From Gammaproteobacteria bacterium (GTDB lineage Bacteria > Pseudomonadota > Gammaproteobacteria > Pseudomonadales > Cellvibrionaceae), in assembly GCA_021151835.1 (NCBI GenBank), contig JAGKWO010000028.1, positions 1-58,542 on the forward strand: DNA of 58,542 nucleotides, in the 5' to 3' direction. Shown one piece after another: positions 50,790 through 58,542 of the stretch. A program made the translations under genes and the position numbers. Position 1 is the first letter of the stretch. Each line of letters opens with the position of its first letter. Below the pieces are notes generated by a model. That model saw only the letters and a program-made list of their open reading frames with translations, was not told where the DNA came from and searched no databases.

Positions 50790-52919
50790 CTACAATAATT
50801 CAAATAATGCTAAAGACCGATTGGTTACTACATATTTATGGCCAAATGAAAATGTTTCGAGTGATTTATCTTTTGGGAATTCAAGATTGGTATCGAGCAG
50901 CCCTTTCCATTCCGAGCCAAATGGCACTGTTGGCAATAAAAATTCAATAGGTTCCTGATGCGCATTTAAAATTAACAATAAGGTTGCATCTGATCCCGGT
51001 TTATGGATACCAGTAGGTCGCGATAACCCATTGATCATCATCCCGAGGCATGCGACATCAGAATTATTCCAGCGCTCCTCATTGACCTCATTACCTTCCG
51101 GCGCAAGCCAAGTGACATCTTTTAGTTGCGTATCTTCGTTAATTTCGCCGACGAGAAAACGGACGCGCCGCAGAATTGGAAATGAATGGCGTAAATGAAT
51201 TAAATACTTTGTAAACTCCAGCATTTCTTTTTGCTGATCATTCAAATTCCAATTTAGCCAACTAATGTCATTGTCCTGACAATAAACGTTATTGTTTCCC
51301 TGCTGCGTATTACTGAATTCATCACCGGCCAGAATCATCGGCGTACCCTGTGACAACAACAGAGTCGCCAACATATTTTTCATTTGCCGTTGGCGAATAC
51401 TAATAATCCCTGCATCGTCGGTAGGCCCTTCACACCCGTAATTGTGGGAAAGATTATTGTCGTTGCCATCGGCGTTGCTGTCTTTATTCGCATCATTATG
51501 CTTTTCGTTGTAGCTCACCAAATCATTCAAGGTAAATCCATCGTGAGCCGTTAAAAAATTGATGGAAGCAGAGGGGCGTCGTCCATTTCGATTGAAAAAA
51601 TCACCGGAACCGGTAAGGCGGCGAGCCAACTCTGCCATCTGCCCTGCATCACCGCGCCAAAAAGCGCGGACGTTATCGCGAAACTGATCATTCCATTCCA
51701 GCCAACCCGGAGGAAACGCGCCGACCTGATAACCGCCCGGACCACAGTCCCAAGGTTCTACAATGAGTTTTAGTTGGCTTAATAATGGGTCCTGCCTACA
51801 TGAAACATTAAAACAATGCCGCTCATTAAATCCTTCCTTTTCGCGCGCCAAAATAGTGCCCAAATCAAAGCGGAAACCATCAACACCCATATCCTTACAC
51901 CAATAACGCAAGGAATCAGTTACTAGCCGTACAACGCAAGGATGACTTAGATCAAGCGTATTTCCCGTTCCAGAATTATTAATGTAATAACGTTTATTTT
52001 CCGGTAATAAATGATAATAGGTAAAGTTATCGATACCGCGCAAGGATAGCGTCGGCCCAAGCTCATTTCCTTCAGCAGTATGGTTGAAAACTACATCAAG
52101 AATTAATTCCAGCCCTGCTTCGTGAATTTTCGCGGCCATTTCTTTAAATTCTTTATGGTGGCCCGAGGCAAGATACGCTGGATGCGGCGTAAAAAAAGCG
52201 ATACTGTTGTAACCCCAATAATTTTTTAACTGTTTTTCAAGTAAATGATTTTCGTCTACAAAAGCATGGACCGGTAGAAGCTCAATGGTCGTTACACCCA
52301 ATGATTTTAAGTAGGAAAGCATGTGTGGATCGGCCAAACCTGCAAAAGTACCACGATGTTCCTCTTTCACTTCCGGGTGCAACATGCTAATTCCCCGAAC
52401 ATGTGCTTCATAAATAATCGCCTGGTCGATAGGAACATAAAAGCGGTCGTGTCCGCGCCAGTCAAACGCAGTATCCACCACTTTGGATTTAGGAACAAAG
52501 GGCGCGCTGTCACGTTCATCAAAACTTAAATCGCCGTCAGGCGAACCCAATGTGTAACCAAAAATTGCCGGGTCCCATTGCAGACTTCCAACGAGCTGCT
52601 TTGCATAAGGATCAATTAATAATTTGTTATGATTAAAACGATGTCCTTGTTCTGGCTCATAAGGTCCATAAACGCGGTATCCGTACACTTGCCCCGGCCC
52701 TGCGTCCGGCAAATAACCATGCCATATTTGATCGGTATATTCGGGCAACTCAATTTGCTGAATTTCATTTTTGCCTTCATCATCAAATAAACATAAAACG
52801 ATTTTGGTCGCATGCGCAGAAAATATTGAAAAATTTACACCATTACCATCCCAGGTAGCACCCAGCGGAAAGGGCTTACCCTCGGTGGCGGTGAAGCGTG
52901 TTTGATTGGAATTGGCCAT
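50790..52919 (-). CDS. glgX: Glycogen debranching enzyme (GH13, isoamylase type)
   Basis: The 709-residue protein starts at ATG 52919. The frame begins at 52964 but those residues are not family-like. It has a CBM48-type N-terminus (PLGATWDGNGVNFSIFSAHA, YGYRVYGPYEPEQGHRFN). The GH13 catalytic residues are Asp352 (GFRFDLGT), Glu388 (VEPWDCG) and Asp460 (TAHDGFTL). It removes alpha-1,6 branches in glycogen in the cytosol. It stands alone, without glgA/B/C. No strong ribosome binding site is seen. Confidence 0.94.
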   Translation of the reverse strand: MANSNQTRFTATEGKPFPLGATWDGNGVNFSIFSAHATKIVLCLFDDEGKNEIQQIELPEYTDQIWHGYLPDAGPGQVYGYRVYGPYEPEQGHRFNHNKLLIDPYAKQLVGSLQWDPAIFGYTLGSPDGDLSFDERDSAPFVPKSKVVDTAFDWRGHDRFYVPIDQAIIYEAHVRGISMLHPEVKEEHRGTFAGLADPHMLSYLKSLGVTTIELLPVHAFVDENHLLEKQLKNYWGYNSIAFFTPHPAYLASGHHKEFKEMAAKIHEAGLELILDVVFNHTAEGNELGPTLSLRGIDNFTYYHLLPENKRYYINNSGTGNTLDLSHPCVVRLVTDSLRYWCKDMGVDGFRFDLGTILAREKEGFNERHCFNVSCRQDPLLSQLKLIVEPWDCGPGGYQVGAFPPGWLEWNDQFRDNVRAFWRGDAGQMAELARRLTGSGDFFNRNGRRPSASINFLTAHDGFTLNDLVSYNEKHNDANKDSNADGNDNNLSHNYGCEGPTDDAGIISIRQRQMKNMLATLLLSQGTPMILAGDEFSNTQQGNNNVYCQDNDISWLNWNLNDQQKEMLEFTKYLIHLRHSFPILRRVRFLVGEINEDTQLKDVTWLAPEGNEVNEERWNNSDVACLGMMINGLSRPTGIHKPGSDATLLLILNAHQEPIEFLLPTVPFGSEWKGLLDTNLEFPKDKSLETFSFGHKYVVTNRSLALFELL

Positions 52920-53167
52920 AAATAAAAATCGTAAGTTGATAAAGAGAATATTTAGAGAAAACAATCGGTATATAGTTCACAGAGATTACAATGAAAAACC
53001 CGCCATTAATTTACTGTCGCACTTCGTTTCATTGACATAGCTGAAAATCAAGCCTATTAATATCAACCATCGCTAGTGTCATGCGGGGCGGGATGCCCAA
53101 TTTTGAAATGCTTATTCTCCTTATTAAAAATGCTCAGCTTAACCGAGCCGAAACTTGGTGATGCCAA

Positions 53168-53389
53168 ATGTTATCTACCACGCCTCTATTTAGTAACGGC
53201 AGTTATCAAACCAATCTCGTTGAATGTAAGGATGCTCGTGGGCTGGCAATATACTTTCATTTTGAAGTTATCGATAAATCACATTGTAAATGTATTGGCA
53301 TATTTGACCGTGTTACAGATGCCAAGTTAGCGATGGATAAACAAGCGCTCAAATCGCAATTAAATGATGCGCATGTTAAAACGGGTTAG
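53168..53389 (+). CDS. Small-protein family B, copy 2 (73 aa)
   Basis: Paralogue of 26869-27084. Both share S-T-T-P-x-F, Y-Q-x-N-L-V-E-C-K-D, R-G-L-A-I-x-F-H-F-E-V-I and K-C-x-G-I-x-D-R. A CATGCGGGG...GATGCCC element lies 70-85 bases upstream, similar to that before copy 1. The C-terminus (SQLNDAHVKTG) diverges. No family recognised. Confidence 0.72.
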   Translation: MLSTTPLFSNGSYQTNLVECKDARGLAIYFHFEVIDKSHCKCIGIFDRVTDAKLAMDKQALKSQLNDAHVKTG

Positions 53390-54096
53390 TTTTTATGTAA
53401 TGCAAAGATCGAAGCAGTAATTGGCGATTGCTATTTTTTCAAATGTAATTAAGTGCTTGTAGTGGCTATATCGACATCGACCGTGAATCGATGCCTCGAT
53501 TAAAAAGCACTTGATCGCTTCGACGGAACCTGACTATGTAATTAAAATCTGCCAACTGTCGAATGCCTTATTCCGCAATTCAGCTAAACGCCAATCATCT
53601 CTTGGCAGTGTTATTTGGTGTGATAAGAACGTGTTACCTTTCCGCACTAGGGGTTCATAGTATTGCAAGAGTGCTTGACATGGTTGACGGACACTTCAAG
53701 AAAGAATTATCGATGTAATGCAAATATGTAAAAAATACAAACGCGATTTCATTTTGTCTTTGTATCGCACCAGTACCGTTAGGCTACTGTATTTTTTGTA
53801 TGCTCCAGACGCGCGTAATAATCGATTTTTGAAAAAATAAATAAACCTGTGCCAATAAAAATTTCATGAACAAATTGCCTTTTCATGGCAGATGACATTA
53901 ATTGTCACTTTCGTCCTAAATTAGACTTATTCTTGCAAGTAATTTCTCTAATTCCACCCAAAAATCACACCATCTCAGTCTGGCGTATTTATTGCGTTCA
54001 TTTTTAATATCTCGGCTAAAAAATAAGCGCCCCCGCAGTAAGCTATGCTGTAGTGGCTATTAAGGTGCACCCTAGCTAACTCTTGTGTAATTAAAA
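53390..54096. other. AT-rich intergenic region
   Basis: About 700 bases with no gene recognised on either strand and no strong hairpin noticed. It includes the upstream region of the hybrid kinase. Confidence 0.35.
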
Positions 54097-56535
54097 ATGA
54101 ACCAGCAAATAATAAACTGCGTAATCGATTGTCTTGCATATCCAACGATTGTGTTAAACCCGGATGGAACGGTGTTAGCGGCCAATGAAGCCGCTGCTGT
54201 GTTCCTATCCCATTCGTTGGTTGGTATATCAATCTGGCAACTACAATGGTGGAGCGATTCCACTAGGCTCGAATCCAAATGGCGTACTGCTTGCCGAAGT
54301 GTGATGGACGGGAATCGTCTAAAGTTTTCCGAGCATCTAATCATAAATACCCAAAAGGTGAATGCCGAATTTCTATTGTCACCCATGGCAAATGAGCATG
54401 GGAAAATCAGTCAGGTTTTTATTGAAATAACACTCCCGCACGATGGGGCTAACGGTACTTATGCCCATTCGCTTGAGGTTGAGTCAATTCAAGAGCAAGC
54501 GACCCGTTTGGATTCAGATGCAATTGGTTTTATTAATGCAGATCCTCCTGAATTAAATGCGGTAGAACGAGATAATGTGAAACTACCGCCGAATGCAGCT
54601 CCACAATCCCATGCTTCGGAAGAAAAAAAGCAAGAAGATGCGTTAATAGAAAGCGAGCGTAAATTTCGGTTAATGGTGGACAGCATTGAAGATTACGCCA
54701 TGTTTATGGTGGATACGGAGGGTTTTATCACAAGTTGGAATCGCGGAGCCGAACGATTAACCGGTTACTCTGATATTGAAGCAATAGGCCGCCACTTCTC
54801 TATGTTATACCCTCAGCAATCACTCAATAAAGAACACGCGGCGCAAGAACTTGCGCTAGCGCAAGTCCAGGGAAGATATGAAGAGGAAGGATTGCGCATG
54901 AGAAAAAATGGAACGCATTACCACGCACAAATTATTGTTTGGCGTGTGGAAGATTCAGAGGGGCGCACCATAGGTTACGCCAAAATAACTCGGGATATTA
55001 CTGCCCGAAAAAATGCGGAATCCGAATTGAAGGCAAGCGAAGCTAAATTCCGGACGATGACTGATGCCATCCCGCAAATTGTATGGTCTGCGTTACCTGA
55101 TGGGCGAAATGATTATAATAATCAACGCTGGTACGATTTTTCAGGGGTAGACCAGAAAACTATTACCAGTGAAGGTTGGTTTGATCACATTCATCCCACT
55201 GAGAAAGCTGAGGTATGCAAGACCTGGTTCAGTTGCGTTAAAAATACTGACGACTTTGAAGCTCAATTCCGGTTGCGCAATGCATCGGGAAACTACCGAT
55301 GGACACTGGGAAGAGCATTGCCGGTGTTGAGTGATGGAAAGGTTACGCAATGGATGGGCACCTTGACGGATATTCAGGATCAAAAGCGGGCCGAAGCCAC
55401 ACTGCATGAATCGGCACGCCGTAAAGATGAATATCTCGCGATGCTTGCACATGAACTTCGCAATCCATTGGCACCGGTGCGCAACAGCACCACACTGCTT
55501 AGAAAAATCACTAATAATCATCCAGAACTGATAAAGCCGGTTGAAGTAATTGACCGGCAAGTGGCGCATATGACGCGACTTATTGATGACCTGTTGGACA
55601 TGGCCCGCATTTCCAGAGGGAAAATTGAACTAAAAATGGAAACGTTTGAACTGGGCGAGTTACTCAAGCAAACAGTGAATGACTTTGAGGCTGAATTTAA
55701 TCTCAAGGCTATTGGATTGGAATTGAAACTACCAAATTATCTAATGTGGATATATGCGGATCGCATCAGGATTGCACAAGCGGTCGCTAATTTGTTGCAC
55801 AACGCGTTAAAGTTCACGGAGCCCCAGGGCACGGTAACAGTGTCGCTAACTGACGAAATCCAAGCAGACAAACCGTTTGCGATGATAAAGGTGAATGACA
55901 CCGGTATTGGTATCGACCCGGGGTTATTGGAACATCTATTCCAACCGTTCGTGCAGGGGCATCAAGATTTAGCGCGCACCAAAGGTGGTCTTGGTTTAGG
56001 GCTCGCACTTATCAGAGGGTTTGCAAATCTTCACGGAGGCCATGTCTATGCAACGAGCAAGGGCGTGGGCCACGGCGCGGAATTTGTATTTACGGTGCCC
56101 TTATCCTCGGCCCCGCCAAAATATTCCCAATCTTCGACCATACCGGTCGTAACCAAACCACTTAATATCGTGCTTATTGATGACAACACAGACATGGTGC
56201 AAACCCTCGCTGATCTTCTTTCGATTGACGGTCATCACGTCACATACGCCTATGACGGTGAATCTGGCCTGCAATTGATTCGTTCCCTAACGCCTGATTT
56301 AGTATTTTGTGATATTGGATTGCCAGGTGCCCTTGATGGCTACGACGTTGCACGTAGCGTACGCGCAGACAAACTGATTGGTAACACTTTTATTATTGCC
56401 CTTTCAGGCTACGGCCAAGAGCGGGATCGTCAATTGGCTGCTGAAGCCGGATTTAATCAGCATTTATTAAAACCCGTTGATTTTACAATGCTGACAGCAA
56501 TTATTCGGCAGACGGACAACTCACAGCAGGCTTGA
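54097..56535 (+). CDS. Triple-PAS hybrid histidine kinase with receiver domain
   Basis: The 812-residue soluble protein has PAS (about 5-110), a linker, PAS/PAC (about 185-312, ITRDITARKNAESEL), PAS (about 318-435), HisKA with His452 (LAHELRNPLAPVRNS), HATPase (about 550-665, GLGLGLALIRG) and receiver (about 690-805) with Asp739 (CDIGLPGALDG). It is closely similar in its kinase/receiver half to the proteins at 17460 and 43594, so the three are paralogues. No output domain and no cognate regulator nearby. Confidence 0.9.
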   Translation: MNQQIINCVIDCLAYPTIVLNPDGTVLAANEAAAVFLSHSLVGISIWQLQWWSDSTRLESKWRTACRSVMDGNRLKFSEHLIINTQKVNAEFLLSPMANEHGKISQVFIEITLPHDGANGTYAHSLEVESIQEQATRLDSDAIGFINADPPELNAVERDNVKLPPNAAPQSHASEEKKQEDALIESERKFRLMVDSIEDYAMFMVDTEGFITSWNRGAERLTGYSDIEAIGRHFSMLYPQQSLNKEHAAQELALAQVQGRYEEEGLRMRKNGTHYHAQIIVWRVEDSEGRTIGYAKITRDITARKNAESELKASEAKFRTMTDAIPQIVWSALPDGRNDYNNQRWYDFSGVDQKTITSEGWFDHIHPTEKAEVCKTWFSCVKNTDDFEAQFRLRNASGNYRWTLGRALPVLSDGKVTQWMGTLTDIQDQKRAEATLHESARRKDEYLAMLAHELRNPLAPVRNSTTLLRKITNNHPELIKPVEVIDRQVAHMTRLIDDLLDMARISRGKIELKMETFELGELLKQTVNDFEAEFNLKAIGLELKLPNYLMWIYADRIRIAQAVANLLHNALKFTEPQGTVTVSLTDEIQADKPFAMIKVNDTGIGIDPGLLEHLFQPFVQGHQDLARTKGGLGLGLALIRGFANLHGGHVYATSKGVGHGAEFVFTVPLSSAPPKYSQSSTIPVVTKPLNIVLIDDNTDMVQTLADLLSIDGHHVTYAYDGESGLQLIRSLTPDLVFCDIGLPGALDGYDVARSVRADKLIGNTFIIALSGYGQERDRQLAAEAGFNQHLLKPVDFTMLTAIIRQTDNSQQA

Positions 56536-56721
56536 ATGTATTGCGACTTACCTTTAAATATTTCAGAGGTATATCGGCCACTTCTTACAATTCAAATTGA
56601 AACTGGCTTGCTCGAAAATCCAAATTAATAACGGATGAGGTGAACGCTAACAATTTTTAACTCTATATTTTAAAAACTTTTTCATAACCTACTAACCTAA
56701 GAATAAGCACGGGAGGTTATT

Positions 56722-56955
56722 ATGGAAAAAATTCTTTGTCGTAACGAATTGTTTAAGATCGCGTGTGTTGAAACTTATAACTCTGATAAGAAAATACAGC
56801 TTACGGAATATAAGCTCATCGAACTTCCAAACAGGATAGTTGCTATATTTGAAAATTTTTATACGGCAGAAATTGCTATGCAGCGCGAGACAAAAACTTG
56901 GCGAGAAATCGTAAGAAAAACGCCACTCTACTTTGAAGTAATTTTTATAGCCTAG
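56722..56955 (+). CDS. Small-protein family A, copy 2 (77 aa)
   Basis: The start ATG 56722 follows GGGAGG. Paralogue of 26411-26632: R-N-E-L-F-K-I, V-E, Y-K-L-I-E-L-P-N, A-E-I-A-M-Q, T-x-x-W-R and a C-terminal F-E-V-I-F-I-A. The middle differs by a short insertion. Soluble, no signal peptide, unknown function. It is followed by the convergent hemerythrin gene. Confidence 0.72.
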   Translation: MEKILCRNELFKIACVETYNSDKKIQLTEYKLIELPNRIVAIFENFYTAEIAMQRETKTWREIVRKTPLYFEVIFIA

Positions 56956-56964
56956 ACAAACTAA

Positions 56965-56994
56965 AAACAAGGCGGTCACTAAACCGCCCTGTTT
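56965..56994. terminator. Terminator between convergent genes
   Basis: AAACAAGGCGGT pairs with ACCGCCCTGTTT with one mismatch and a short loop. Read on the minus strand it is followed by GTTTTTAG, so it fits best as the terminator of the hemerythrin gene. Confidence 0.7.
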
Positions 56995-57011
56995 CCTAAG
57001 TACAAAACTAG

Positions 57012-57500
57012 TTACATTAATTCGGCAAGCAACTCTTCTTTTCGCGCAGCAAGTCTCGCGCCCAATTCCACAAGATCCAGTTTGGATTCTTTGACTTTAG
57101 GGAAAATTTCGTTTTGCTCCTCTTTCACATGGTGCTTAACGTATTCTGATAACACCGTTACGCTGGCGTCATATTCCTCGCTTTCTGGTTCACGTGCAGA
57201 TATTTGGGCAATCAGGTATTTCAAGGTCTCATGCTCAACACGCGCTTCAGGCACCAACGTTTTATCCTTCAATACTTTTTGAATAGCCGGATAAAAAATT
57301 TCTTCTTCAATTTGCGCGTGTACAGTCAACTCCTGGCAAATCTCCAGGACTAGCGCTTGCTTCTTCGTGGTAGAACGGACGGATTCAAATTGTTCAAACA
57401 ATTCACTGACGTGTTTATGATCAGTACGCAGCAAACGTGTGGCTTCAATGGCTCTGGCCTGCGGATTCAAAGACACAACTTTCTTGGCTGAGTTAGGCAT
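57012..57500 (-). CDS. Hemerythrin-domain protein
   Basis: The 162-residue protein starts at ATG 57500 after GGAGAG. It is a four-helix hemerythrin with the iron-ligand pattern H (TDHKHVSELFEQF), HxxxE (VHAQIEEEIFYP), H (EHETLKYLI) and HxxxE (HHVKEEQNEIFP). The C-terminal extension ARLAARKEELLAELM is typical of the stress-type single-domain hemerythrins. It may bind O2 or NO, or protect against oxidative stress. It lies next to other stress-type genes. Confidence 0.92.
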   Translation of the reverse strand: MPNSAKKVVSLNPQARAIEATRLLRTDHKHVSELFEQFESVRSTTKKQALVLEICQELTVHAQIEEEIFYPAIQKVLKDKTLVPEARVEHETLKYLIAQISAREPESEEYDASVTVLSEYVKHHVKEEQNEIFPKVKESKLDLVELGARLAARKEELLAELM

Positions 57501-57650
57501 TTTTTCTCTCCTATGGATCACGGTTACAAATATACGACGCCAGAACCGAAATAAAGTTTAACTTTTAAAGCGGTCATGCGGAAAGCGTGAAACTATTAAA
57601 TGAATTTGATGCTCATCACTTGATAACTATTTATTACGGGAGTCACAGGC

Positions 57651-57887
57651 ATGATAAGTCAAATTGCTATAGCGATCACCGGCATCCTTGCGATATGGCT
57701 TAGTCAAGACCAACGCATACAGCGTCGCAAGTACGCTTGTTGGTTTGGATTAGCCGGTCAACCATTTTGGTTCTACGTTTCCTATCAGCAAGAGCAATGG
57801 GGAATTTTTGCACTCACTTTCTTTTACACATTTGCTTGGCTCAAAGGCCTTAAATGCAATTGGCTAAATCAGCAAGAGATGCGATAA
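57651..57887 (+). CDS. Small membrane protein (78 aa)
   Basis: It has two hydrophobic helices (IAIAITGILAIWLS and WGIFALTFFYTFAWLKG) around a basic/aromatic stretch (RRKYACWFGLAGQPFWFYVS). The layout resembles a single repeat of PnuC-like transporters, but it is too short for a transporter on its own. GGGAG precedes the ATG. Confidence 0.6.
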   Translation: MISQIAIAITGILAIWLSQDQRIQRRKYACWFGLAGQPFWFYVSYQQEQWGIFALTFFYTFAWLKGLKCNWLNQQEMR

Positions 57888-58398
57888 ACCGCAATGTCCC
57901 TACTTTAAAAACTTTGTACCTACAATAAACAAAAGGGAGATGTGATCTTCAGTGCTTCTTACCAGCGGTCGTTACTACCGCAATGTAAAAAAATTGGTAT
58001 GTTAATAATAATGAAGCCTTCAAGCTTTTAACTCTATTTTTATTAAGATAATTCGGCCGCCATCACTTTAATGCCCGTTACGCTTCGCTTGTAATGACTG
58101 ATGACTGTTCACTGTAATATTGATTTTTTGCTCTTGTTAGGAAATATAAAATATTCGCAAAGCCTCGTGAAAGCTTTCAGATAATGGGACCAATCTGAGT
58201 TGGTCTTATGACGAGTTGTAGAACCACGATTTTAACTTTTTCGTTGATGTAAGAGTTTCAATTTTAAATACGCTTGTCCACAGAATTTCTATCAAAGTGT
58301 CACTCATCTTTTCTGAATGGCACCTGGCAACATAAGCAAACCACTGTGGTATCGATATTGCTACTAAATAAAGACCCCAACCATCTTGGAGAAAGAAA
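57888..58398. other. Intergenic region before the DUF892 gene
   Basis: About 510 bases. No gene or hairpin recognised. It holds the promoter of the truncated DUF892 gene; TTGGAG lies just before its ATG. Confidence 0.35.
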
Positions 58399-58542
58399 AT
58401 GCAAAACGAACATATATGTGATTGGCTCCGCGACGCACATGCAATGGAGCAACAAGCAGAAAAACTTTTCATCGGTCAGTCCGAACGATTAAAAGATTAT
58501 CCTGATTTATCACTTAAGCTGAAAGAGGAAGTTACTTTCATT
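58399..58542 (+). CDS. DUF892 (YciE-type) ferritin-like protein, partial (cut by window end)
   Basis: Forty-eight codons are present without a stop. They read C-D-W-L-R-D-A-H-A-M-E-Q-Q-A-E-K-L-F, then RLKDYPDL, closely matching the start of the protein at 21506 (WLRDAHALEEQAEQLFEG, ARYADYPN). TTGGAG lies nine bases before the ATG. A second member of the family in the same stretch of chromosome. Confidence 0.85.
   Translation, partial: MQNEHICDWLRDAHAMEQQAEKLFIGQSERLKDYPDLSLKLKEEVTFI

Overview
The window looks like chromosome of a plant-polysaccharide-degrading gammaproteobacterium close to Cellvibrio. The support is indirect: secreted GH11 xylanases with CBM60 and CBM10 modules, long Ser-rich linkers, a CBM10/CBM2 GH16 glucanase, and very many PAS-type hybrid histidine kinases. 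No rRNA, complete tRNA, CRISPR array or intact transposase was seen.

Region 1 (1-9.2 kb) is a xylan/beta-glucan locus. It holds a GH11-CBM60 xylanase, a membrane-anchored AraC-type regulator, a convergent GH16 lichenase whose fold order is circularly permuted (Fibrobacter type) with CBM10 and CBM2, a secreted acetyl-esterase-like hydrolase, and a 935-residue protein combining GH11, CBM60, CBM10, a malectin-like domain and an alpha/beta-hydrolase. The two GH11 genes are recent duplicates at DNA level. The large one starts inside the stop of an 18-codon leader ORF.

Region 2 (9.2-32.2 kb) is a general-stress neighbourhood. It has DUF421, two KGG-repeat proteins, DUF2934, DUF2945, DUF378, DUF892, an M23 peptidase, an RlpA-like lipoprotein, a nitrilase-family amidohydrolase, an LLM flavin oxidoreductase, a zinc alcohol/formaldehyde dehydrogenase and a large catalase (KatE). 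Signalling genes are an RsbQ-like hydrolase coupled to a PAS hybrid kinase, and a membrane PAS kinase. A haem-oxygenase-fold diiron protein overlaps a PrmC-like methyltransferase. Two families of ~70-residue proteins of unknown function occur here and again at 53-57 kb.

Region 3 (32.4-43.25 kb) looks like a decayed genomic island. It is bounded by two ~100-bp direct repeats, each containing what reads as the 3' end of a tRNA-Leu plus its terminator. A broken integrase frame lies next to the right repeat. Cargo: arsR-arsH-GAPDH (arsJ absent), relics of an OmpR-type regulator and an FTR1 permease, and an overlapping five-gene operon (thermostable-hemolysin-family protein, acyl-adenylating enzyme, haem-oxygenase-fold enzyme, SDR, TPR protein) that looks biosynthetic. 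Kinase, chemoreceptor and AlpA-like relics fill the space before the integrase. Neither repeat carries a complete tRNA, so a second tandem island may continue to the right.

Region 4 (43.3-58.5 kb) contains two large PAS/GAF hybrid kinases, three PEP-CTERM-type exported proteins without an exosortase, a kinase relic, a solitary glycogen debranching enzyme, second copies of the two small-protein families, a hemerythrin, and the start of a second DUF892 gene cut by the window end.

Many starts were moved from the longest frame to a downstream codon with a better ribosome binding site or a signal peptide. Family assignments come from motif recognition only; no database search was possible.
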